13,557 nt of DNA from Roseiarcus sp031367195 (lineage in GTDB: Bacteria; Pseudomonadota; Alphaproteobacteria; Rhizobiales; Beijerinckiaceae): assembly GCA_031367195.1 (NCBI GenBank), contig JANLPL010000245.1, positions 1 through 13,557 on the forward strand. Direction: 5' to 3'. The notes under the pieces are model-generated. The model was not told where the DNA came from and did not search any database. It saw only the letters and a program-made list of their open reading frames with translations. This document shows positions 5,569 through 11,647 of this stretch, piece by piece. How positions within the stretch are numbered: the stretch's first letter is position 1; each line of letters starts with the position of its first letter. The position numbers and the translations under genes are program-made.

Positions 5569-6804
5569 ATGACAGCTATTGAATTGGGCGCCGAGGGACT
5601 GGCGCGCAGGCTTGCCCGAGCCGAACGGCGGGGAAAGCTGCGCGCCTTCCTGCTGGTCGCGCCGCTGCTCGTGTTTGTTCTGCTCAGCTTCGCCATGCCG
5701 ATCCTGACGCTGGTGCGTCAGGCCGCCTACAATACGCTTGTCTCCGCCAACCTCCCCAAAACGACCGCGCTGATCGCCGACTGGAAAGCCGATACGTCTG
5801 TATCAGAGGCGCTTTGCGAGGCGCTGGTCACGGAGATGCACGCCGCGAAGGCAGTCGATCCCGCCATTCCCTCGCGCATTGCGACATTTGTCAACCGCGA
5901 GCGCGCCGGCAGTCTCTCGCGCGTCAAGCAAGTCGCCAACGCCGATATCCAGGCGCCCTTTTGCGCCGGCCTCGCGGCTTTGCACGAGGATTGGGCGCAG
6001 CCGGAAATATGGCGCGCATTGAAGATCGTGTCCCCGAGCCTCTCGCCGCGGTTCTTCCTGCAGGCGCTGGATTTTCGTCTTCAGGCCGACGGCTCCATTC
6101 GCGCGCAGAATGCGGACGAGGCGCTGCACGTCATGCTGTTCCGCCGCACGCTGCTGGTCGCCGGCGGCGTCACGCTCGTCTGCGCGCTGCTCGGTTTTCC
6201 CGTCGCCTATCTGCTCGCCCATATTTCCCTGCGCGCATCGAACATGCTGCTGATCGTCGTGTTGTTGCCGTTCTGGACCTCGCTGCTGGTGCGCACCACC
6301 GCCTGGATCGCGCTGCTGCAACAAAATGGCGTCGTCAACGACACGCTGATCGCGCTGCACATCATCGGCGAAAATGGCCGGTTGGAGATGATGTACAACA
6401 TGTTCGCGACGCTCGTGGTCATGACCCACGTGCTGCTGCCCTTCATGATCCTGCCGCTGTTTTCGGTGATGAAGGCGATCAACCCGAATTATACGCGCGC
6501 GGCGCTTTCCCTCGGCGCGACGCCCTGGACCGCCTTTTGGCGAGTCTATTTCCCGCAGACGATTCCGGGTCTGGGCGCCGGTTGCCTGCTCGTTTTCATC
6601 CTGGCGGTCGGCTATTACATCACGCCGGCGCTGGTGGGCGGACAAAGCGGTCAGCTCATCTCCAACATCATCGCCTTCCACATGCAAAAGACCCTGAACT
6701 GGCCGCTCGCAGCGGCGATCGGCACGATTCTGCTGATTGGCGTTCTCGCGCTCTACTGGCTTTACAATCGACTTGTCGGCATCGACAAAATGAAGCTGGG
6801 CTGA
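5569..6804 (+). CDS. ABC transporter permease, PotB-like, with a large periplasmic insert
   Basis: Inner-membrane permease subunit. The 411-residue protein has a first membrane helix at about 26-48, then a hydrophilic region of about 145 residues (50-194), then a BPD_transp_1 core with five more helices from about residue 195 (LLVAGGVTLVCALLGFPVAYLLA). The EAA coupling motif (AALSLGATPWTAFWRVYFP, about 311-330) contacts the ATPase. Typical PotB proteins are about 280-310 residues; the excess is the loop between helices 1 and 2, predicted to be periplasmic. The insert has two Cys and is rich in Ala, Glu and Arg. The gene follows the binding protein by 38 bp, and its stop is one base from the next start, so translation is probably coupled. 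A clear Shine-Dalgarno is lacking at its own ATG. Confidence 0.92.
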   Translation: MTAIELGAEGLARRLARAERRGKLRAFLLVAPLLVFVLLSFAMPILTLVRQAAYNTLVSANLPKTTALIADWKADTSVSEALCEALVTEMHAAKAVDPAIPSRIATFVNRERAGSLSRVKQVANADIQAPFCAGLAALHEDWAQPEIWRALKIVSPSLSPRFFLQALDFRLQADGSIRAQNADEALHVMLFRRTLLVAGGVTLVCALLGFPVAYLLAHISLRASNMLLIVVLLPFWTSLLVRTTAWIALLQQNGVVNDTLIALHIIGENGRLEMMYNMFATLVVMTHVLLPFMILPLFSVMKAINPNYTRAALSLGATPWTAFWRVYFPQTIPGLGAGCLLVFILAVGYYITPALVGGQSGQLISNIIAFHMQKTLNWPLAAAIGTILLIGVLALYWLYNRLVGIDKMKLG

Positions 6805-6805
6805 C

Positions 6806-7732
6806 ATGGCGAAGTTTCGCTCCCCCCTACCCGCCTACGCCTCCACGCTCGACGTCGTCTGGCACTACGCTTTCCGCACGATCTGCGGCGCGATCTTCGT
6901 GTTCCTCGTCGCGCCGATTCTCGTCATCATCCCGCTCTCGTTCAATGCGGAGAGTTTCTTCAGCTTCACGAGCGGCATGGTCGCGTTGAAGCCCGAGGCT
7001 TATTCGCTCAAATGGTACAAGGACATCTTCACCAACGGCATGGGCGCGCCGGAGGCCGCCTTTGGTTGGAACTGGATGATCGACAGCTGGCGCCATAGCC
7101 AGTGGATGCTGGCGCTACGCAACAGCCTCATCGTCGGCGTCGCGTCAACCCTTGTCGCCACCGTGCTCGGCACGCTCGCCTCTGTGGGTATCTCGCGCCC
7201 GGAAATGCCGTTCCGCGGCCTCATCATGGGGCTGTTGATCTCGCCGATGATCGTACCGATCATCATTACCGCGACGGGCCTGTTCTTCTTCTTTAGTTCT
7301 GTAGGCCTTGCCCAGACCTACGTCGGCCTTATCCTCGCCCATGCGCTGCTCGGCACGCCCTTTGTCGTCATTACGGTGACAGCGACGCTGACCTCGTTCG
7401 ACCGCTCGCTGATGCGCGCGGCCGCCAATCTCGGCGCGGGCCCGCTGCGCGCCTTCTTCAGCGTGCAGGCGCCGCTGATTTTGCCCGGCGTGATTTCGGG
7501 CGCGTTGTTCGCCTTTGTCACCAGTTTCGACGAGGTTGTCGTCGTGCTGTTCCTCGCCGAACCGGACCAGCGCACGATTCCACGTCAGATGTGGTCGGGC
7601 TTGCGCGAACAGGTGAGCCCGACCATTCTGGCTGTCGCCACGATCCTCGTGCTCATTTCGCTGGCGATGCTCGCTTCGCTGGAAATGCTGCGCCGAAGGG
7701 TCGAACGGTTGAAGGCGGAAACGCCGATCTGA
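6806..7732 (+). CDS. ABC transporter permease, PotC-like
   Basis: Second inner-membrane permease, 308 residues, forming the heterodimeric pore with the upstream permease. Six helices are predicted, the first at about 23-45 (ICGAIFVFLVAPILVIIPLS), then a loop of about 60 residues and the BPD_transp_1 core. The EAA motif is at about 205-224 (AAANLGAGPLRAFFSVQAPL), and the family-typical SFDEVVVVLFLAEP follows. The length is a little over the usual 260-280, again because of the first periplasmic loop (FNAESFFSF to SWRHSQW). The start lies one base after the previous gene's stop. Order ATPase, binding protein, permease, permease is the usual arrangement in alphaproteobacterial clusters of this class. 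Confidence 0.92.
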   Translation: MAKFRSPLPAYASTLDVVWHYAFRTICGAIFVFLVAPILVIIPLSFNAESFFSFTSGMVALKPEAYSLKWYKDIFTNGMGAPEAAFGWNWMIDSWRHSQWMLALRNSLIVGVASTLVATVLGTLASVGISRPEMPFRGLIMGLLISPMIVPIIITATGLFFFFSSVGLAQTYVGLILAHALLGTPFVVITVTATLTSFDRSLMRAAANLGAGPLRAFFSVQAPLILPGVISGALFAFVTSFDEVVVVLFLAEPDQRTIPRQMWSGLREQVSPTILAVATILVLISLAMLASLEMLRRRVERLKAETPI

Positions 7733-7766
7733 CGCGCGGGGCCCGGCGGGCTGAAACGAGGACACG

Positions 7767-8372
7767 ATGACGCAGGTTCATTCGCACATTCACATGGTTC
7801 CCGCTCGCAAGGGGCGCGCGGTTCGCCTTTCGCGCGGCCAATCGATCAAGATCATCAACACGCACGGCCATCAGGTCTGCGACACCTGGGCCTTCAGCGC
7901 CGACGACCCGCACGAATTCATGTCGATGGAGCATACGCGCCCGACGCTCGGGAAGATCTTCCCAACCAAAGGCGACAATCTCTACAGCAACCGGCGCAGG
8001 CCGATCCTGTTCATCGCCGAGGATACTTCGCCTGGCATTCATGACACGATCATCGCCGCCTGCGACGATTATCGCTACGGCCTGCTCGGCTGCACCGAAT
8101 ATCACGATAATTGCACCGACAATCTCATCGCGGCGATGCGTGCGATCCATGCGCCTCTTCCCGAAGTGCCGCAGCCCCTCAATCTCTGGATGAACATTCC
8201 CGTGAGCCCGGCGGGCAAGATCTCCTGGTGCGAGCCGGTTTCAAAGCCGGGCGACTATGTCGTGCTGCGCGCGGAGATGGATGTCGTCGTCGCCATGTCG
8301 GCCTGCCCGCAGGACATCCTGCCGATCAACGGGGGAGAGCCGGTCGAGGTGCACTACGAGGTGATGGGCTGA
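7767..8372 (+). CDS. DUF1989 protein (urea carboxylase-associated / carboxyguanidine deiminase family)
   Basis: A 201-residue cytosolic protein with family hallmarks: RGQSIKIINTHGHQVCDTWAF (N-terminal barrel), SMEHTRPTLGKIFPTKGDNLYS, GIHDTIIAACDDYRYGLLGC (Cys99, Cys109), YHDNCTDNL (His113, Cys116), a QPLNLWMNIPV segment and MSACPQDILPIN (Cys180). The conserved Cys/His are probable metal ligands. Family members include the paired proteins formerly called urea amidolyase-associated and since shown to deiminate carboxyguanidine to allophanate in guanidine breakdown, where two different paralogues form the enzyme. Only one paralogue is present here, without urea carboxylase or allophanate hydrolase, so the reaction may differ. 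It lies 34 bp after the permease with a GAGGA ribosome-binding site, apparently the last gene of the sigma-54 unit. I infer a role on a guanidino or ureido intermediate; no exact reaction can be assigned. Confidence 0.88.
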   Translation: MTQVHSHIHMVPARKGRAVRLSRGQSIKIINTHGHQVCDTWAFSADDPHEFMSMEHTRPTLGKIFPTKGDNLYSNRRRPILFIAEDTSPGIHDTIIAACDDYRYGLLGCTEYHDNCTDNLIAAMRAIHAPLPEVPQPLNLWMNIPVSPAGKISWCEPVSKPGDYVVLRAEMDVVVAMSACPQDILPINGGEPVEVHYEVMG

Positions 8373-8409
8373 CGGCGCACGATCCCGCGTCATGCGGTGA
8401 GCAACGCCA

Positions 8410-8580
8410 ATGTCAGCTTTCTCAGCCGCGCTATACGAGGAAACGCCGTTCGACGCCTTCGTCCTTCCGCCCGCTCGGAACGGCTGGGATCTCGCGCGCC
8501 GTCCGGCGCCGATGGCCTCGCCGAGCAAGAAGTCGAAGCCGACATATTTGCTGGGGTCGTTGGGATCGATCGCTTCATAA
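8410..8580 (+). pseudogene. Possible N-terminal gene fragment, 56 codons, unidentified
   Basis: An ATG at 8410 opens a short frame beginning MSAFSAALYEETPFDAFVLP. The first ~31 codons (to about 8503) have residue usage like a real protein start, whereas the remainder is simply the antisense of the solute-binding-protein remnant beginning at 8505. This suggests a gene start cut off by a rearrangement whose breakpoint is near 8504. I do not recognise the family. It could equally be a chance frame; no strong ribosome-binding site precedes it (GGTGAG at 8396-8401 is the best candidate). Confidence 0.25.
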
Positions 8581-8718
8581 CCAGGCATGTGCGGATTGAT
8601 GGCGTTGACGAGCGTCTTGCCTTTCCAGACAGGCGGCAGGCGCGGCGTGCAGATATTCCCAGATGTTTTCGACTCCCTTCTTCTCGCGCGATGCCGTCTT
8701 GCGCCGATCCGCCGCCAT
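8505..8718 (-). pseudogene. Remnant of an amino-acid-type ABC solute-binding protein, frameshifted and truncated
   Basis: On the minus strand one frame reads LPPVWKGKTLVNAINPHMPG, then YEAIDPNDPSKYVGFDFLLGEAIGA, a pattern typical of family-3 (amino-acid-type) periplasmic binding proteins near the ligand-binding N-lobe (the 'VGFD..L..AI' motif). Upstream the frame is lost; a neighbouring frame offset by one base carries a plausible earlier part (ATG at 8718, then KKGVENIWEYLHAA), indicating a one-base frameshift near 8650. Homology ends abruptly at about 8505, after which the frame is antisense to the fragment at 8410. About 70 codons of an expected 250-plus survive. It is not related to the PotD-like protein of the upstream cluster. 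Confidence 0.55.
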
Positions 8719-8875
8719 CAAATTCAGTCGATCAACGGCTATTGCCTGACCCTTCGAAAAGGCTTCTCAATCGGAGCCCGCATAGAGTCACAAATGCCCC
8801 GCCGCGGGAATCCCCCCTGAGTCTTTCCGGCTGGCTGTTGGTATTGGATCGGCTGCCGATCAAACTGGAACAATA
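8719..8875. other. Gene-free stretch
   Basis: Between the binding-protein remnant and the inverted-repeat element I see no coding frame with recognisable content, no promoter and no strong hairpin. It is probably decayed coding sequence. Confidence 0.5.
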
Positions 8876-8980
8876 TTATTGCGAGCGTGAGCCGAATCAA
8901 TCTGTCGCGCCGAGATCGCAGACCAATTGGAAAAGCCCGGCTCGACGGAAACGTAGAGCGCTTCGCTTCGCCCGCAATAA
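8876..8980. repeat. MITE-like inverted-repeat element
   Basis: The left end reads TTATTGCGAGCGTGAGCCGAA (first eight bases 8876-8883) and the right end, read on the other strand, TTATTGCGGGCGAAGCGAAGC. The ends match well through the first ~13 bases and enclose about 105 bp. The end sequence belongs to the dispersed bacterial repeat type beginning GTCATTGCGAGCGAAGCGAAGC, found as palindromic, probably transposase-mobilised intergenic elements. It encodes nothing. Confidence 0.5.
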
Positions 8981-9141
8981 CGGAAATGCCGATTCTATCT
9001 GTTCGGCAACCGCACCAGGCGCCCTTATGGCGTTCGCAATTGCCTGTATTGCTGCATAGCTCCGCAATTTTCCGAAGTGAGCGTTGCCGCTCTGCTATAT
9101 TCAAACCAAGACACAACCCGCCGCCGCAAGCGCCAGACATT

Positions 9142-9178
9142 CCCTGTGGATTTGCACCCGCCGGCGTGGATATCAGGG
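9142..9178. repeat. Short palindromic intergenic repeat
   Basis: CCCTG (9142-9146) and CAGGG (9174-9178) bracket an imperfect palindrome with a self-complementary CCGCCGG-type core and two GTGGAT boxes. It resembles the degenerate REP-like elements scattered between genes in Hyphomicrobiales. Copy number elsewhere cannot be seen here. Confidence 0.3.
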
Positions 9179-9195
9179 ACAAGCCCGGTCAAGAC

Positions 9196-9215
9196 GGAAA
9201 GTCGCCGTCCTTTCC
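9196..9215 (-). terminator. Possible terminator stem-loop for xylA
   Basis: GGAAAG/CTTTCC (6 bp, 8-base loop) begins two bases past the xylA stop on the minus strand; an alternative GACGG/CCGTC stem overlaps it and is followed by only a short T run. It is a weak intrinsic terminator at best. Confidence 0.3.
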
Positions 9216-9216
9216 C

Positions 9217-10527
9217 TCACACATACCGGTTCAGCAAATTCTCCGCCCATTCCTGCCGCCCCGAGCGTGGGCGCGGGTCGAGCCCCTCGGCGGCGACGCG
9301 GGCGGCGACTCCGTCGAGCGTGGCGTCGGGGCCGAGCATCGCTTGCGCCTTGGGGTCGCTCCAGCCGGCGTAGCGCTCGCTGAGGAAGGCGTCGAACTTG
9401 CCGTCCTCGATCAACCGCGCCGCCGCCATCAGCGCCTGCGCGCAGACGTCGAGGCCGCCGATGTGGCCATAGAGCAGATCGACCGGATCGGTCGATTGGC
9501 GGCGCACCTTGGCGTCGAAATTGAAGCCGCCATTGCCGAGGCCGCCCGAGCGCAGGATGCAATACATCGCCGGCAAGAGTTCAGCGGCGTTGTGGGGGAA
9601 CTGGTCGGTGTCCCAGCCTGACTGGAGATCGTTGCGGTTGGCGTCGACGGAGCCGAGAATTCCTAGCGAAGCGGCGGTGGCGACCTCGTGCTCGAACGAA
9701 TGTTTGGCCAGATAGGCATGGCCGACCTCGATATTGACCTTCACCTCCTTCTCCAGCCCGAATCTTTGCAGGAAGCCGTACACGGTGGCGACGTCGTAGT
9801 CGTATTGATGTTTGGTCGGCTCCTGCGGCTTGGGCTCGATCAGCAGCGTGCCCTTGAAGCCGGAGCGGTGTTTGTATTCCACCACCATCGACAGGAACCG
9901 GCCGAGCTGGTTGATCTCGCGCTTCATGTCGGTGTTGAGCAGCGTCTCGTAGCCCTCGCGGCCGCCCCACAGCACGTAATTATCGCCGCCGAGCTTATTC
10001 GTGGCGTCGAGCGCGTTCTTCACTTGCGCCGCCGCGTAGGCGAACACGTCGGGGTCCGGATTGGTCGCCGCGCCCGCCATATAGCGGGGATGGCTGAACA
10101 GGTTGGCGGTGCCCCACAACAGCTTGACGCCGGTCTGTTTCATCTTCTCCTGGAAATATTCAGTCATCTCCGAGAGATTGCGGCTGAAATCGGCGTGACC
10201 CGCGCCTTCGGGGACCACGTCGCGGTCGTGGAAGGTGAAGAAGGGGACGCCGAGCAGGCAAAACATCTCGAACGCGACATCGGCTTTGATCCGCGCGGCG
10301 GCCATGGTCTCGGCGAACCACGGGCGCTCGAAGGTGGGAACGCCGAACATGTCGGAACCGGCCCAGGCGAAATTGTGCCAGTAGCAGACGGCGGGCCGCA
10401 GATGCTCGGCGAGGGTCTTGCCCATCACCACGCGGGTGGCGTCGTAATGGCGATAGGCGAGCGGGTTCTCGCTGGTCGCGCCTTCGTAAACGATCGGCGC
10501 GATGTCGCCGAAAAATCCGGTGGCCAT
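9217..10527 (-). CDS. xylA: Xylose isomerase
   Basis: Interconverts D-xylose and D-xylulose (and slowly glucose and fructose) in a TIM-barrel tetramer with two divalent metals per subunit. The 436-residue product has the usual length for the long class-II enzymes. Visible motifs are VCYWHNFAWAGSDMFG, FFTFHDRDVVPEG (catalytic His100, with Asp103), LLWGTANLFSHPRY, the metal-ligand stretch LLIEPKPQEPTKHQYD, VNIEVGHAYLAKHSFEHE and SVDANRNDLQSGWDTDQFP. I start at 10527 rather than at an in-frame ATG six codons earlier, because an AGGAGA ribosome-binding site lies correctly before MATGFFG and overlaps the earlier ATG. It diverges from ribF with about 57 bp between starts. No xylulokinase, transporter or XylR is adjacent, so the rest of the pathway is elsewhere or the enzyme serves another role. 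Confidence 0.97.
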   Translation of the reverse strand: MATGFFGDIAPIVYEGATSENPLAYRHYDATRVVMGKTLAEHLRPAVCYWHNFAWAGSDMFGVPTFERPWFAETMAAARIKADVAFEMFCLLGVPFFTFHDRDVVPEGAGHADFSRNLSEMTEYFQEKMKQTGVKLLWGTANLFSHPRYMAGAATNPDPDVFAYAAAQVKNALDATNKLGGDNYVLWGGREGYETLLNTDMKREINQLGRFLSMVVEYKHRSGFKGTLLIEPKPQEPTKHQYDYDVATVYGFLQRFGLEKEVKVNIEVGHAYLAKHSFEHEVATAASLGILGSVDANRNDLQSGWDTDQFPHNAAELLPAMYCILRSGGLGNGGFNFDAKVRRQSTDPVDLLYGHIGGLDVCAQALMAAARLIEDGKFDAFLSERYAGWSDPKAQAMLGPDATLDGVAARVAAEGLDPRPRSGRQEWAENLLNRYV

Positions 10528-10583
10528 GGGGTTGTCTCCTCGCATCGCCGCTCCATAGCATCGCCGGCGCGGTCGGGCGAGCC

Positions 10584-11588
10584 TTGACCGGGCGCCCCGG
10601 CTCGGGGCAAGTCACGCCGGCCAAACGGGGCCGCTCCTTGAACGCCATCGCGCAAAACTTCGTCGTCGCCGTCGATCCGGTCGAGCCGCCGCCCGCATTG
10701 CGGCGCGCGGTCTTTGCGATCGGCAATTTCGACGGCGTGCATCGCGGCCACCAGGCCGTGCTCGGGCTCGCCCGCGCGCGGGCGAAGGGCGCGGGCGTCG
10801 CCAGCGCGGCGTTGACCTTCGAGCCGCACCCGGCCGATTTTTTCGCCGGCCGTCCGGTCGTGTTCCGCCTGACGCCGTTTGCGGAAAAGGCGGCGGCGAT
10901 TGCGCAAGGCGGGACGGACGGGATCGTTTCGCTGAGTTTCGACGGGACGCTCGCCTCGCTGAGCGCAGAAGCGTTCGTGGAGGAGGTGCTGGTGCGCCAG
11001 CTCGATCTTTCCGCGGTCGTGGTCGGGGCGGATTTCCACTTCGGCAAGGGCCGCTCGGGCTCGCCCGAGTTTCTCCAGCGCGCGGGGGAGCGGTTCGGCT
11101 TCGCCGTCGTGATCGCCGACAAGGTGGAGGAGGGGAGCGAAGCGATCTCCTCCACCGCGATTCGCCGGGCGCTGGAGCGCGGCGACGTCGCTTTGGCGGC
11201 GCATATGCTGGGGCGACGTTATCGCGTCAGCGGCGAAGTCGTCGGCGGGCAGAGGCTGGGGCGAACGCTCGGCGTGCCGACCGCCAACATCGCGCTTCCC
11301 CCCACCAATCGGCTGGCCTTCGGCGTCTATGCCGTCAGCGCGCGGCTGGGCGAGCGATGTTTCGGCGGGGTCGCGAGTTTTGGCGTGCGGCCGACAGTCG
11401 ATCACGGCGCGCCGTTGCTGGAGACGTTCCTGTTCGATTTCGACGAGGATATTTACGGACGCACGCTCGAAGTCGAATTGGTCGCGCGCATCCGGCCGGA
11501 GCTGAAATTCGACGGGCTGGATCAACTCAAGCGCGCGATGGCCGACGACGTCGCCGCCGCGCAGGAGGCGCTTCTCACGCAGACGTGA
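10584..11588 (+). CDS. ribF: Bifunctional riboflavin kinase / FAD synthetase
   Basis: Makes FMN from riboflavin and ATP, then FAD from FMN and ATP. The N-terminal nucleotidyltransferase domain (about 40-190) has the AIGNFDGVHRGHQ motif (Gly47 onward), TFEPHPADFF, VVGADFHFGKGRSGS and the ISSTAIRRAL signature. The C-terminal flavokinase domain (about 208-330) has VVGGQRLGRTLGVPTANI and FGVYAVSA, and ends with the typical LKFDGLDQLKRAMADDV. The first candidate start is TTG at 10584. A second in-frame TTG at 10638 gives an N-terminus (NAIAQNF...) closer to the usual distance before GNFDGVH; neither has a convincing ribosome-binding site, so the true start is uncertain by 18 codons. pgi follows 59 bp downstream on the same strand. 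Confidence 0.95.
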   Translation: MTGRPGSGQVTPAKRGRSLNAIAQNFVVAVDPVEPPPALRRAVFAIGNFDGVHRGHQAVLGLARARAKGAGVASAALTFEPHPADFFAGRPVVFRLTPFAEKAAAIAQGGTDGIVSLSFDGTLASLSAEAFVEEVLVRQLDLSAVVVGADFHFGKGRSGSPEFLQRAGERFGFAVVIADKVEEGSEAISSTAIRRALERGDVALAAHMLGRRYRVSGEVVGGQRLGRTLGVPTANIALPPTNRLAFGVYAVSARLGERCFGGVASFGVRPTVDHGAPLLETFLFDFDEDIYGRTLEVELVARIRPELKFDGLDQLKRAMADDVAAAQEALLTQT

Positions 11589-11647
11589 GTATTGCAATCG
11601 GCGAGGCGGGTCGTCACATTCGCCGCGATTCTTGTGGGAGCGAGGCC

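Noticed and set aside
5803..6989. Overlapping frames on both strands over the first permease
   Set aside because: Only the 5569 frame shows membrane helices and an EAA motif; the others are Arg/His/Gln-rich shadows.
8397..9059. Plus-strand 220-codon frame in the scar region
   Set aside because: It reads antisense through the solute-binding-protein remnant and across the inverted-repeat element, which a real gene would not do.
9688..10587. Plus-strand 299-codon frame opposite xylA
   Set aside because: Antisense to xylose isomerase with intact catalytic motifs; no family signal.
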